Under the pieces are notes generated by a model. The model saw only the letters and a program-made list of their open reading frames with translations, did no database searches and was not told where the DNA came from. This document shows positions 38,325-52,800 of a DNA stretch of 64,000 nt, piece after piece. Position 1 is the stretch's first letter, and each line of letters opens with the position of its first letter. The position numbers and the translations under genes were made by a program. Origin of the DNA: Halichoerus grypus (lineage: Eukaryota; Chordata; Mammalia; Carnivora; Phocidae); contig NC_135714.1 of the NCBI RefSeq assembly GCF_964656455.1, forward strand, positions 165,060,243-165,124,242. Direction: 5' to 3'.

Positions 38325-38356
<32 letters not shown>

Positions 38357-39191
38357 GAATATTATGCAGCCATCAAAAGGAATGAGATCTTGCCCTCTGC
38401 AACGACGTGGATGGAACTGGAGGGTATCATGCTGAGCGAAATAAGTCAAACAGAGAAAGACATGTATCATATGACCTCACTGATATGAGGAATTCTTAAT
38501 CTCAGGAAACAAACTGAGGGTTGCTGGAGTGGGGGCTGGGGTGGGAGGGATGGGGTCACTGGGTGTTGGACACTGGGGAGGGTATGTGTTCTGGTAAGCG
38601 CTGTGAATTGTGCAAGACTGTTGAATCTCAGATCTGTACCTCTGAAACAAATAATGCAATATATGTTAAGAAAGAAAAAAAGAAGAAGAAGAATGTAGCA
38701 GGAGGGGAAGAATGAAGGGGGGAAAATCGGAGGGGGAAAAGAACCATGAGAGACGATGGACTCTGAAAAACAAACTGAGGGTTCTAGAGGGGAGGGGGGT
38801 GGGAGGATGGGTTAGCCTGGTGATGGGTATTGAGCAGGGCACGATCTGCATGGAGCACTGGGTGATATGCACAAACAATGAATCATGGAACACTATATCT
38901 AAAACTAATGATGTAATGTATGGGGATTAACATAACAATAAAAACATTTAATAATAATAATAATAAAGAACGCTTGCTATTAGACTTCCATGCAAAAGTG
39001 GGGCCGCAGTGCTAGCTTCATGAAACAAGTGGGGAGTCGTGTTCTGTCTTCTGCCGGGGCCTGAGTCCCACACGGAAAATGGGTCTGGACTCCCTTGCAG
39101 TGCTCTCACGCACGCACACAACAAAATGCTGCCACCCTCAGGAGCAGCTGTTTTACCTGCAGCACAGGCTCTCAACCGAGTTTTTCCTTCG
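33844..39191 (+). repeat. Unit U7, full 5348-bp unit (longest)
   Basis: Half 1 is 33844-36349 and half 2 is 36350-39191. It has the longest TA tract, (TA)14, which alone explains its length. C at 35528 is shared with U1, U4 and U11. T at 35140 is shared only with U10. T at 36857 is private. Confidence 0.95.
38252..38966 (+). mobile_element. 5'-truncated carnivoran L1, copy 8 (in U7)
   Basis: Target-site duplications are at 38236-38251 and 38967-38982. (TA)14 at 38324-38351 is the longest in the window and leaves the ORF2 tail in frame to 38488. Confidence 0.93.
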
Positions 39192-42100
39192 AGTTAGGTG
39201 GCTGTGTTTAAGCCTGCACACACACCCTGGGCAATGGTACTAGCCCCATAACCATGATGTGATTTGAGAGCTGCCTTCTGTACCGGCCTGTCTCTCCCCG
39301 ATATTACGATATTGAAACCGTCCCAGGGCTCTCAGCCACAGTACACCCTAAACTGCTTCGCCCACACAGAGGTCGACGGTAGCTAAAGCACGGCTTCTCT
39401 ACAGTGTTGTTTCTTCGAGTTAGAACGCTAGCTATTAGACTTCCATGCAAAAGTGGGGCTGCCGTGCTAGCGTGATGAAACACATGGGGAGTCGTGTTCT
39501 GCCTTTCGCTGGGGCCTGAGTCTCACTCGCAAAAAGCTTTGGACTCCCTTGCAGTGCTCTCACGCACGCACACAACAAAATGCTTGCACCCTCAGGAGCA
39601 GCTCTTTTACCTGCAGCACAGGCTCTCTACCGAGTTTTTCCTTCGAGTTAGGTGGCTGTGTTTAAGCCTGCACACACCCACGGGGCAACGGAACTAGCCC
39701 CATAACCATGTAGTGAGTTCAGATCTGCCTTATGTGCCAGCCTGTCTCTCCCCCGATATGATGAAATGGAAACCGTCCCCAGGCTCTCAGCCACAGTACA
39801 CCCTAAACTGCTTCGCCCACAGAGAGGTCGACGGTAGCTAAAGCACGGTTTCTCTACAGTGTTGTTTCTCTGAGTTAGAAAGCTAGCTGTTAGACTTCCA
39901 TGCAAAAGTGGGGCCGCAGTCCTAGCTTCATGGAGCAAGTGGGGAGTCGTGTTCTGGCTTCTTCCGGGGCCTGGGTCTCACAAGGAAAATGCTTTTGGAC
40001 TCACTTGCAGTGCGCTCACGCATGCACACAGCAAAATGCGTCCACCCTGAGGCATGGCTCTTTTAGCCGAAGCAGGAATTCCCTACAGAGTTGTTCCTTT
40101 GAGTTAGGTGGTTGGCTTTAGGCCTGCAGGCACCCCCGGGGCAAGGGCACTAGCCTCATCAACCAGAGGTGACTTGAGAGCTGCCTTCCGCACCGGCCTG
40201 TTTCTCACTCCATTTCACGTCTGGGACCCTTTCCCCGGTCTCTCGTACACGAGCAGGGTCAAATTCCTCCTGCTTCAGGAACGGCAATGTTAACTCAAGC
40301 GCAGTCACTCTAGAGGATTGATTCTTGGTGTTAGTAGCCTGGGAACTAGGCATCCAGGCACACAGGGTACAGCAGTGCTAATCTCCTCAAACAAGAGGTG
40401 AGTCGACAGCAGCCTTCCTTCCAGGCCTGCTTCTCACTCCGAGTTACGTTTAGGTTCCATTTCTCATGCTTTCACAAAAACACACAACAGATGAAGTGCA
40501 CGCTCAGGAAGGGCGATCTTTGCTGAGGCACGGGTTCTCTACAGTTTTGTTCCTTTGCGTTGCGTGGATGGCACTGAGGACTCCACGCACACACGGGAGA
40601 GCCGATCTAGTTTCCCGAAACAAGAGTTGAGTCCATAGGGGCCTTCTGCCCATGCTTATTTCTCCCTCCGAATTCGGCTGGGACTCCTTCCCCAGGTTTG
40701 CACTCAAGCAGACTTGAAAATGCTGCCACCCTGTGGAGAGGCGAACGAGCTGAAGCTGGGCTTCTTGAGCGGCTTCTTTCTGCCAAATCAGTGTGGAGCC
40801 CTTAGCATTCCTATGCACACATGGAGCCGAAGTGTTAGCTTCAGGTAACAAGAGCTGAGTCGAGAGGAGCCTTCTGGCCCGGACTCCTTCTCCCTCGGTT
40901 TCACGTAAGGAACCCGTTCCTCAGGCTCTCACCCACGGTAGCCTGGAAAGTGCTTCCTCCCTCAGAGAGGTGGATGGTAGCTAAAGCACGGTTTCTCTAC
41001 CGTGTTGTTTCTTCCAGGGAGAACGCTAGCGATTAGATTTCCATGCAAAAGTAGGGCCGCAGTGCTAGCTAAATGAAACACACGGGGAGTCGTCTTCTGC
41101 CTTTTGCTGGGGCCTGAGTCTCACTCGCAGAAACTTTGGACTCCCTTGCAGTCCTCTCATGCACGCACACAACCAAATGCTTCCACCCTCAGGAGCGGCT
41201 GTTTGAGCTGAAGCACGGATTCTCTACCGTGTTTTTCCTTTGAGTTAGGTGGCTGTCTTTCAGCCTGCACACACACCCAGGGCAACGGTACTAGCCCCAT
41301 AACCATGATGTGAGTTGAGAGCTGCCTTCTGTACCGGCCTGTCTCTCCCCCGATTTTACAAAATGGAAAATGTCCCCAGGCTCTCAGCCACAGTACACCC
41401 TAAACTGCTTCGCCCACAGAGAGGTCGACGGTAGCTAAAGCACGGTTTCTCTACTGTGTAGTTTCTTCGAGTTCGAACGCTAGCTCTTAGACTTCCATGC
41501 AAATGTGGGGCTGCCGTGCTAGCTTGGTAAAACACATGGGGAGTCGTGTTCTGCCTTTCGCTGGGGCCTGAGTCTCACTCGCAAAATGCTTTGGACTCCC
41601 TTGCAGTGCTCTCACGCACGCACACAACAAAAGGCTTCCACCCTTAGGAGCAGCTGTTTTACCTGCAGCTCGGATTCCCTACCGAGTTTTTCCTTCGAGT
41701 TAAGTGGCTGTCTTTAAGCCTGCACACACCCACGGGGCAACGGAACTAGCCCCTTAAGCATGTAGTGAGTTGAGAGCTGCCTTCTGTACCGGACTGTCTC
41801 TCCCCCTATATTCCGAAATGGAAACCGTCCCCAGGCTGCCAGCCACAGTACACCCTAAACTGCTTCGCCCACACAGAGGTCGACGGTAGCTAAAGCACGG
41901 CTTCTCTACAGTGTTGTTTCTTCGACTTAGAACGCTAGCTATTAGACTTCCCTGAAAAGTGGCGCTGCCGTGCTAGCTTGATGAAACACATGGGGAGTGG
42001 TGTTCTGCCTTTCGCTGGGGCCTGAGTCTCACTCGCAGAAAGCTTTGGACTCCCTTGCAGTGCTCTCACGCACGCACACAACAAAATGCTTCCACCCTCA

Positions 42101-44529
42101 GGAGCAGCTGTTTTACCTGCAGCACAGGCTCTCTACCGAGTTTTTCCTTCGAGTTAGGTGGCTGTGTTTAAGCCTGCACACACACCCTGGGCAACGGTAG
42201 TAGCCCCATAACCATGATGTGAGTTGAGAGCTGCCTTCTGTGCCGGCCTGTCCCTCCACCGATATTATGGTATTGAAACCGTCCCAGGGCTCCCAACCTC
42301 GGTACACCCTAAACTGCTTCGCCCTCAGAGAGGTCGACGGTAGCTAAAGCACGGTTTCTCTACAGTGTTGTTTCTTCGACTTAGAAAGCTAACTATCAGA
42401 CTTCCATGCAAAAGTGGGGCCGCAGTATTAGATTCATGGAGCAAGTGGGGAGTCGTGTTCTGGCTTCTTCTGGGGCCTGGGTCTCACAAGGAAAATGCTT
42501 TTGGACTCACTTGCTGTGCACTCCCGCATGCACACCACACAATGCGTCCACCCTGAGGCATGGCTCTTTTAGCCGAAGCAGGAATTCTCTACAGAGTTGT
42601 TCCTTTGAGTTAGGCGGTTGGCTTATGGCCTGCAGGAACACACGGGGCAAGGGTACTGGCCTCATAAACAAGAGGTGAGTTGAGAGCTGCCTTCCGCACC
42701 GGCCTGTTTCTCACTCCATTTCACGTATGGGACCCTTTCCCCGGTCTCTCATACACGAACACTATACAACTCCTGCGGCTTCAGGAACTGCAATGTTAGC
42801 TAAAGCGCAGTAAAGCTACAGCATTGATTCTTGGTGTTAGTAGTCTGGTAGGCGAATGAGCTGCACCTGGGATTCTTGACAGGCTTGTTTCTTCCCAGTC
42901 AGTGTCGAGCACATAGCATTCCAAGCACACATGGAGCAGTAGTGTTAGCTTCAGGTAGCAAGAGCTGAGTCCAGAGGTGCCTTCTGCCCGGACCTATTTC
43001 TCCCTTGGTTTCACGTATGGAACCCGTTCCCCAGGCTCTCAGCCACGGTACTCCGTGTAATACTTCCTCCATCTAGAGGTCGACGGTAGCTAAAGCAGGG
43101 TTTCTCTACAGTGTTGTTTCTTCGAGTTAGAACACTAGCTGTTAGACTTCCATGCAAAAGTGGGGCTGCCGTGCTAGCGTGATGAAACACATGGGGAGTC
43201 GTGTTCTGCCTTCTGCTGGGGCCTGAGGCTCACTCACAAAAAGCTTTGGACTCCCTTGCAGGGCTCTCATGCACGCACACAACATAATGCTTCCACCTTC
43301 AAGAGCGGCTCTTTTAGCTGAAGCATGGATTCTCCAGCGAGTTTTTCCTTCGAGTTAGGCGGTTTTCATGAAGCCTGCACACACACCCGGGGCAACGGTA
43401 CTAGCCCCATAACCATGGTGTGAGTTGAGAGCTGCCTTCTCTCCGGGCTGTCTCTCCCTCGATTTTAGGAAACGGAACCCGTCCCCAGGCTCTCACCCAC
43501 CGTACACCCTAAACTGCTTCCTCCCACACAGAGGTCGTCGGTAGCTAAAGCACGGTTTCTCTTCAGTGTTGTTTCTCCGAGTTAGAACGCTTGCTATTAA
43601 TGTCCACAATAGCCAAACTGTGGAAAGAGCCAAGATGTCCACCAACAGATGAATGGATAAAGAAGAGGGGGTATATATATATATATATACAATGGAATAT
43701 TATGCAGCCATCAAAAGGAATGAGATCTTGCCATCTGCAACGACGTGGATGGAACTGGAGGGTATCATGCTGAGCGAAATAAGTCAAACAGAGAAAGACA
43801 TGTATCATATGACCTCACTGATATGAGGAATTCTTAATCTCAGGAAACAAACTGAGGGTTGATGGAGTGGGGGCTGGGGTGGGAGGGATGGGGTCACTGG
43901 GTGTTGGACACTGGGGAGGGTATGTGTTCTGGTAAGCGCTGTGAATTGTGCAAGACTGTTGAATCTCAGATCTGTACCTCTGAAACAAATAATGCAATAT
44001 ATGTTAAGAAAGAAAAAAAGAAGAAGAAGAATGTAGCAGGAGGGGAAGAATGAAGAGGGGAAAATCGGAGGGGGAAAAGAACCATGAGAGACGATGGACT
44101 CTGAAAAACAAACTGAGGGTTCTAGAGGGGAGGGGGGTGGGAGGATGGGTTAGCCTGGTGATGGGTATTGAGCAGGGCACGATCTGCATGGAGCACTGGG
44201 TGATATGCACAAACAATGAATCATGGAACACTATATCTAAAACTAATGATGTAATGTATGGGGATTAACATAACAATAAAAACATTTAATAATAATAATA
44301 ATAAAGAACGCTTGCTATTAGACTTCCATGCAAAAGTGGGGCCGCAGTGCTAGCTTCATGAAACAAGTGGGGAGTCGTGTTCTGTCTTCTGCCGGGGCCT
44401 GAGTCCCACACGGAAAATGGGTCTGGACTCCCTTGCAGTGCTCTCACGCACGCACACAACAAAATGCTGCCACCCTCAGGAGCAGCTGTTTTACCTGCAG
44501 CACAGGCTCTCAACCGAGTTTTTCCTTCG
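39192..44529 (+). repeat. Unit U8, full 5338-bp unit
   Basis: Half 1 is 39192-41697 and half 2 is 41698-44529. T at 39871 is shared only with U9. Its L1 carries A at 43733 and A at 43862, a pair shared with U9 and U11 but not U10. A at 44056 is private. The TA tract is (TA)9. Confidence 0.95.
43600..44304 (+). mobile_element. 5'-truncated carnivoran L1, copy 9 (in U8)
   Basis: Target-site duplications are at 43584-43599 and 44305-44320. (TA)9 is at 43672-43689; the broken ORF2 tail ends at 43826. A at 43733 and A at 43862 are shared with copies 10 and 12. A at 44056, inside the G-run of the 3' UTR, is private. Confidence 0.93.
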
Positions 44530-47500
44530 AGTTAGGTGGCTGTGTTTAAGCCTGCACACACACCCTGGGCAATGGTACTAGCCCCATAACCATGATGTGA
44601 TTTGAGAGCTGCCTTCTGTACCGGCCTGTCTCTCCCCGATATTACGATATTGAAACCGTCCCAGGGCTCTCAGCCACAGTACACCCTAAACTGCTTCGCC
44701 CACACAGAGGTCGACGGTAGCTAAAGCACGGCTTCTCTACAGTGTTGTTTCTTCGAGTTAGAACGCTAGCTATTAGACTTCCATGCAAAAGTGGGGCTGC
44801 CGTGCTAGCGTGATGAAACACATGGGGAGTCGTGTTCTGCCTTTCGCTGGGGCCTGAGTCTCACTCGCAAAAAGCTTTGGACTCCCTTGCAGTGCTCTCA
44901 CGCACGCACACAACAAAATGCTTGCACCCTCAGGAGCAGCTCTTTTACCTGCAGCACAGGCTCTCTACCGAGTTTTTCCTTCGAGTTAGGTGGCTGTGTT
45001 TAAGCCTGCACACACCCACGGGGCAACGGAACTAGCCCCATAACCATGTAGTGAGTTCAGATCTGCCTTATGTGCCAGCCTGTCTCTCCCCCGATATGAT
45101 GAAATGGAAACCGTCCCCAGGCTCTCAGCCACAGTACACCCTAAACTGCTTCGCCCACAGAGAGGTCGACGGTAGCTAAAGCACGGTTTCTCTACAGTGT
45201 TGTTTCTCTGAGTTAGAAAGCTAGCTGTTAGACTTCCATGCAAAAGTGGGGCCGCAGTCCTAGCTTCATGGAGCAAGTGGGGAGTCGTGTTCTGGCTTCT
45301 TCCGGGGCCTGGGTCTCACAAGGAAAATGCTTTTGGACTCACTTGCAGTGCGCTCACGCATGCACACAGCAAAATGCGTCCACCCTGAGGCATGGCTCTT
45401 TTAGCCGAAGCAGGAATTCCCTACAGAGTTGTTCCTTTGAGTTAGGTGGTTGGCTTTAGGCCTGCAGGCACCCCCGGGGCAAGGGCACTAGCCTCATCAA
45501 CCAGAGGTGACTTGAGAGCTGCCTTCCGCACCGGCCTGTTTCTCACTCCATTTCACGTCTGGGACCCTTTCCCCGGTCTCTCGTACACGAGCAGGGTCAA
45601 ATTCCTCCTGCTTCAGGAACGGCAATGTTAACTCAAGCGCAGTCACTCGAGAGGATTGATTCTTGGTGTTAGTAGCCTGGGAACTAGGCATCCAGGCACA
45701 CAGGGTACAGCAGTGCTAATCTCCTCAAACAAGAGGTGAGTCGACAGCAGCCTTCCTTCCAGGCCTGCTTCTCACTCCGAGTTACGTTTAGGTTCCATTT
45801 CTCATGCTTTCACAAAAACACACAACAGATGAAGTGCACGCTCAGGAAGGGCGATCTTTGCTGAGGCACGGGTTCTCTACAGTTTTGTTCCTTTGCGTTG
45901 CGTGGATGGCACTGAGGACTCCACGCACACACGGGAGAGCCGATCTAGTTTCCCGAAACAAGAGTTGAGTCCATAGGGGCCTTCTGCCCATGCTTATTTC
46001 TCCCTCCGAATTCGGCTGGGACTCCTTCCCCAGGTTTGCACTCAAGCAGACTTGAAAATGCTGCCACCCTGTGGAGAGGCGAACGAGCTGAAGCTGGGCT
46101 TCTTGAGCGGCTTCTTTCTGCCAAATCAGTGTGGAGCCCTTAGCATTCCTATGCACACATGGAGCCGAAGTGTTAGCTTCAGGTAACAAGAGCTGAGTCG
46201 AGAGGAGCCTTCTGGCCCGGACTCCTTCTCCCTCGGTTTCACGTAAGGAACCCGTTCCTCAGGCTCTCACCCACGGTAGCCTGGAAAGTGCTTCCTCCCT
46301 CAGAGAGGTGGATGGTAGCTAAAGCACGGTTTCTCTACCGTGTTGTTTCTTCCAGGGAGAACGCTAGCGATTAGATTTCCATGCAAAAGTAGGGCCGCAG
46401 TGCTAGCTAAATGAAACACACGGGGAGTCGTCTTCTGCCTTTTGCTGGGGCCTGAGTCTCACTCGCAGAAACTTTGGACTCCCTTGCAGTCCTCTCATGC
46501 ACGCACACAACCAAATGCTTCCACCCTCAGGAGCGGCTGTTTGAGCTGAAGCACGGATTCTCTACCGTGTTTTTCCTTTGAGTTAGGTGGCTGTCTTTCA
46601 GCCTGCACACACACCCAGGGCAACGGTACTAGCCCCATAACCATGATGTGAGTTGAGAGCTGCCTTCTGTACCGGCCTGTCTCTCCCCCGATTTTACAAA
46701 ATGGAAAATGTCCCCAGGCTCTCAGCCACAGTACACCCTAAACTGCTTCGCCCACAGAGAGGTCGACGGTAGCTAAAGCACGGTTTCTCTACTGTGTAGT
46801 TTCTTCGAGTTAGAACGCTAGCTCTTAGACTTCCATGCAAATGTGGGGCTGCCGTGCTAGCTTGGTAAAACACATGGGGAGTCGTGTTCTGCCTTTCGCT
46901 GGGGCCTGAGTCTCACTCGCAAAATGCTTTGGACTCCCTTGCAGTGCTCTCACGCACGCACACAACAAAAGGCTTCCACCCTTAGGAGCAGCTGTTTTAC
47001 CTGCAGCTCGGATTCCCTACCGAGTTTTTCCTTCGAGTTAAGTGGCTGTCTTTAAGCCTGCACACACCCACGGGGCAACGGAACTAGCCCCTTAAGCATG
47101 TAGTGAGTTGAGAGCTGCCTTCTGTACCGGACTGTCTCTCCCCCTATATTCCGAAATGGAAACCGTCCCCAGGCTGCCAGCCACAGTACACCCTAAACTG
47201 CTTCGCCCACACAGAGGTCGACGGTAGCTAAAGCACGGCTTCTCTACAGTGTTGTTTCTTCGACTTAGAACGCTAGCTATTAGACTTCCCTGAAAAGTGG
47301 CGCTGCCGTGCTAGCTTGATGAAACACATGGGGAGTGGTGTTCTGCCTTTCGCTGGGGCCTGAGTCTCACTCGCAGAAAGCTTTGGACTCCCTTGCAGTG
47401 CTCTCACGCACGCACACAACAAAATGCTTCCACCCTCAGGAGCAGCTGTTTTACCTGCAGCACAGGCTCTCTACCGAGTTTTTCCTTCGAGTTAGGTGGC

Positions 47501-49867
47501 TGTGTTTAAGCCTGCACACACACCCTGGGCAACGGTAGTAGCCCCATAACCATGATGTGAGTTGAGAGCTGCCTTCTGTGCCGGCCTGTCCCTCCACCGA
47601 TATTATGGTATTGAAACCGTCCCAGGGCTCCCAACCTCGGTACACCCTAAACTGCTTCGCCCTCAGAGAGGTCGACGGTAGCTAAAGCACGGTTTCTCTA
47701 CAGTGTTGTTTCTTCGACTTAGAAAGCTAACTATCAGACTTCCATGCAAAAGTGGGGCCGCAGTATTAGATTCATGGAGCAAGTGGGGAGTCGTGTTCTG
47801 GCTTCTTCTGGGGCCTGGGTCTCACAAGGAAAATGCTTTTGGACTCACTTGCTGTGCACTCACGCATGCACACCACACAATGCGTCCACCCTGAGGCATG
47901 GCTCTTTTAGCCGAAGCAGGAATTCTCTACAGAGTTGTTCCTTTGAGTTAGGCGGTTGGCTTATGGCCTGCAGGAACACACGGGGCAAGGGTACTGGCCT
48001 CATAAACAAGAGGTGAGTTGAGAGCTGCCTTCCGCACCGGCCTGTTTCTCACTCCATTTCACGTATGGGACCCTTTCCCCGGTCTCTCATACACGAACAC
48101 TATACAACTCCTGCGGCTTCAGGAACTGCAATGTTAGCTAAAGCGCAGTAAAGCTACAGCATTGATTCTTGGTGTTAGTAGTCTGGTAGGCGAATGAGCT
48201 GCACCTGGGATTCTTGACAGGCTTGTTTCTTCCCAGTCAGTGTCGAGCACATAGCATTCCAAGCACACATGGAGCAGTAGTGTTAGCTTCAGGTAGCAAG
48301 AGCTGAGTCCAGAGGTGCCTTCTGCCCGGACCTATTTCTCCCTTGGTTTCACGTATGGAACCCGTTCCCCAGGCTCTCAGCCACGGTACTCCGTGTAATA
48401 CTTCCTCCATCTAGAGGTCGACGGTAGCTAAAGCAGGGTTTCTCTACAGTGTTGTTTCTTCGAGTTAGAACACTAGCTGTTAGACTTCCATGCAAAAGTG
48501 GGGCTGCCGTGCTAGCGTGATGAAACACATGGGGAGTCGTGTTCTGCCTTCTGCTGGGGCCTGAGGCTCACTCACAAAAAGCTTTGGACTCCCTTGCAGG
48601 GCTCTCATGCACGCACACAACATAATGCTTCCACCTTCAAGAGCGGCTCTTTTAGCTGAAGCATGGATTCTCCAGCGAGTTTTTCCTTCGAGTTAGGCGG
48701 TTTTCATGAAGCCTGCACACACACCCGGGGCAACGGTACTAGCCCCATAACCATGGTGTGAGTTGAGAGCTGCCTTCTCTCCGGGCTGTCTCTCCCTCGA
48801 TTTTAGGAAACGGAACCCGTCCCCAGGCTCTCACCCACCGTACACCCTAAACTGCTTCCTCCCACACAGAGGTCGTCGGTAGCTAAAGCACGGTTTCTCT
48901 TCAGTGTTGTTTCTCCGAGTTAGAACGCTTGCTATTAATGTCCACAATAGCCAAACTGTGGAAAGAGCCAAGATGTCCACCAACAGATGAATGGATAAAG
49001 AAGAGGGGGTATATATATATATATATACAATGGAATATTATGCAGCCATCAAAAGGAATGAGATCTTGCCATCTGCAACGACGTGGATGGAACTGGAGGG
49101 TATCATGCTGAGCGAAATAAGTCAAACAGAGAAAGACATGTATCATATGACCTCACTGATATGAGGAATTCTTAATCTCAGGAAACAAACTGAGGGTTGA
49201 TGGAGTGGGGGCTGGGGTGGGAGGGATGGGGTCACTGGGTGTTGGACACTGGGGAGGGTATGTGTTCTGGTAAGCGCTGTGAATTGTGCAAGACTGTTGA
49301 ATCTCAGATCTGTACCTCTGAAACAAATAATGCAATATATGTTAAGAAAGAAAAAAAGAAGAAGAAGAATGTAGCAGGAGGGGAAGAATGAAGGGGGGAA
49401 AATCGGAGGGGGAAAAGAACCATGAGAGACGATGGACTCTGAAAAACAAACTGAGGGTTCTAGAGGGGAGGGGGGTGGGAGGATGGGTTAGCCTGGTGAT
49501 GGGTATTGAGCAGGGCACGATCTGCATGGAGCACTGGGTGATATGCACAAACAATGAATCATGGAACACTATATCTAAAACTAATGATGTAATGTATGGG
49601 GATTAACATAACAATAAAAACATTTAATAATAATAATAATAAAGAACGCTTGCTATTAGACTTCCATGCAAAAGTGGGGCCGCAGTGCTAGCTTCATGAA
49701 ACAAGTGGGGAGTCGTGTTCTGTCTTCTGCCGGGGCCTGAGTCCCACACGGAAAATGGGTCTGGACTCCCTTGCAGTGCTCTCACGCACGCACACAACAA
49801 AATGCTGCCACCCTCAGGAGCAGCTGTTTTACCTGCAGCACAGGCTCTCAACCGAGTTTTTCCTTCG
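44530..49867 (+). repeat. Unit U9, full 5338-bp unit
   Basis: Half 1 is 44530-47035 and half 2 is 47036-49867. T at 45209 is shared with U8. G at 45649, which turns a TCTAGA into CTCGAG, is shared with U10 and U11. The L1 pair A at 49071 and A at 49200 is shared with U8 and U11. A at 47862 is private. The TA tract is (TA)9. Confidence 0.95.
48938..49642 (+). mobile_element. 5'-truncated carnivoran L1, copy 10 (in U9)
   Basis: Target-site duplications are at 48922-48937 and 49643-49658. (TA)9 is at 49010-49027; the broken ORF2 tail ends at 49164. A at 49071 and A at 49200 are shared with copies 9 and 12. Confidence 0.93.
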
Positions 49868-52800
49868 AGTTAGGTGGCTGTGTTTAAGCCTGCACACACA
49901 CCCTGGGCAATGGTACTAGCCCCATAACCATGATGTGATTTGAGAGCTGCCTTCTGTACCGGCCTGTCTCTCCCCGATATTACGATATTGAAACCGTCCC
50001 AGGGCTCTCAGCCACAGTACACCCTAAACTGCTTCGCCCACACAGAGGTCGACGGTAGCTAAAGCACGGCTTCTCTACAGTGTTGTTTCTTCGAGTTAGA
50101 ACGCTAGCTATTAGACTTCCATGCAAAAGTGGGGCTGCCGTGCTAGCGTGATGAAACACATGGGGAGTCGTGTTCTGCCTTTCGCTGGGGCCTGAGTCTC
50201 ACTCGCAAAAAGCTTTGGACTCCCTTGCAGTGCTCTCACGCACGCACACAACAAAATGCTTGCACCCTCAGGAGCAGCTCTTTTACCTGCAGCACAGGCT
50301 CTCTACCGAGTTTTTCCTTCGAGTTAGGTGGCTGTGTTTAAGCCTGCACACACCCACGGGGCAACGGAACTAGCCCCATAACCATGTAGTGAGTTCAGAT
50401 CTGCCTTATGTGCCAGCCTGTCTCTCCCCCGATATGATGAAATGGAAACCGTCCCCAGGCTCTCAGCCACAGTACACCCTAAACTGCTTCGCCCACAGAG
50501 AGGTCGACGGTAGCTAAAGCACGGTTTCTCTACAGTGTTGTTTCTCCGAGTTAGAAAGCTAGCTGTTAGACTTCCATGCAAAAGTGGGGCCGCAGTCCTA
50601 GCTTCATGGAGCAAGTGGGGAGTCGTGTTCTGGCTTCTTCCGGGGCCTGGGTCTCACAAGGAAAATGCTTTTGGACTCACTTGCAGTGCGCTCACGCATG
50701 CACACAGCAAAATGCGTCCACCCTGAGGCATGGCTCTTTTAGCCGAAGCAGGAATTCCCTACAGAGTTGTTCCTTTGAGTTAGGTGGTTGGCTTTAGGCC
50801 TGCAGGCACCCCCGGGGCAAGGGCACTAGCCTCATCAACCAGAGGTGACTTGAGAGCTGCCTTCCGCACCGGCCTGTTTCTCACTCCATTTCACGTCTGG
50901 GACCCTTTCCCCGGTCTCTCGTACACGAGCAGGGTCAAATTCCTCCTGCTTCAGGAACGGCAATGTTAACTCAAGCGCAGTCACTCGAGAGGATTGATTC
51001 TTGGTGTTAGTAGCCTGGGAACTAGGCATCCAGGCACACAGGGTACAGCAGTGCTAATCTCCTCAAACAAGAGGTGAGTCGACAGCAGCCTTCCTTCCAG
51101 GCCTGCTTCTCACTCCGAGTTACGTTTAGGTTCCATTTCTCATGCTTTCACAAAAACACACAATAGATGAAGTGCACGCTCAGGAAGGGCGATCTTTGCT
51201 GAGGCACGGGTTCTCTACAGTTTTGTTCCTTTGCGTTGCGTGGATGGCACTGAGGACTCCACGCACACACGGGAGAGCCGATCTAGTTTCCCGAAACAAG
51301 AGTTGAGTCCATAGGGGCCTTCTGCCCATGCTTATTTCTCCCTCCGAATTCGGCTGGGACTCCTTCCCCAGGTTTGCACTCAAGCCGACTTGAAAATGCT
51401 GCCACCCTGTGGAGAGGCGAACGAGCTGAAGCTGGGCTTCTTGAGCGGCTTCTTTCTGCCAAATCAGTGTGGAGCCCTTAGCATTCCTATGCACACATGG
51501 AGCCGAAGTGTTAGCTTCAGGTAACAAGAGCTGAGTCGAGAGGAGCCTTCTGGCCCGGACTCCTTCTCCCTCGGTTTCACGTAAGGAACCCGTTCCTCAG
51601 GCTCTCACCCACGGTAGCCTGGAAAGTGCTTCCTCCCTCAGAGAGGTGGATGGTAGCTAAAGCACGGTTTCTCTACCGTGTTGTTTCTTCCAGGGAGAAC
51701 GCTAGCGATTAGATTTCCATGCAAAAGTAGGGCCGCAGTGCTAGCTAAATGAAACACACGGGGAGTCGTCTTCTGCCTTTTGCTGGGGCCTGAGTCTCAC
51801 TCGCAGAAACTTTGGACTCCCTTGCAGTCCTCTCATGCACGCACACAACCAAATGCTTCCACCCTCAGGAGCGGCTGTTTGAGCTGAAGCACGGATTCTC
51901 TACCGTGTTTTTCCTTTGAGTTAGGTGGCTGTCTTTCAGCCTGCACACACACCCAGGGCAACGGTACTAGCCCCATAACCATGATGTGAGTTGAGAGCTG
52001 CCTTCCGTACCGGCCTGTCTCTCCCCCGATTTTACAAAATGGAAAATGTCCCCAGGCTCTCAGCCACAGTACACCCTAAACTGCTTCGCCCACAGAGAGG
52101 TCGACGGTAGCTAAAGCACGGTTTCTCTACTGTGTAGTTTCTTCGAGTTAGAACGCTAGCTCTTAGACTTCCATGCAAATGTGGGGCTGCCGTGCTAGCT
52201 TGGTAAAACACATGGGGAGTCGTGTTCTGCCTTTCGCTGGGGCCTGAGTCTCACTCGCAAAATGCTTTGGACTCCCTTGCAGTGCTCTCACGCACGCACA
52301 CAACAAAAGGCTTCCACCCTTAGGAGCAGCTGTTTTACCTGCAGCTCGGATTCCCTACCGAGTTTTTCCTTCGAATTAAGTGGCTGTCTTTAAGCCTGCA
52401 CACACCCACGGGGCAACGGAACTAGCCCCTTAAGCATGTAGTGAGTTGAGAGCTGCCTTCTGTACCGGACTGTCTCTCCCCCTATATTCCGAAATGGAAA
52501 CCGTCCCCAGGCTGCCAGCCACAGTACACCCTAAACTGCTTCGCCCACACAGAGGTCGACGGTAGCTAAAGCACGGCTTCTCTACAGTGTTGTTTCTTCG
52601 ACTTAGAACGCTAGCTATTAGACTTCCCTGAAAAGTGGCGCTGCCGTGCTAGCTTGATGAAACACATGGGGAGTGGTGTTCTGCCTTTCGCTGGGGCCTG
52701 AGTCTCACTCGCAGAAAGCTTTGGACTCCCTTGCAGTGCTCTCACGCACGCACACAACAAAATGCTTCCACCCTCAGGAGCAGCTGTTTTACCTGCAGCA

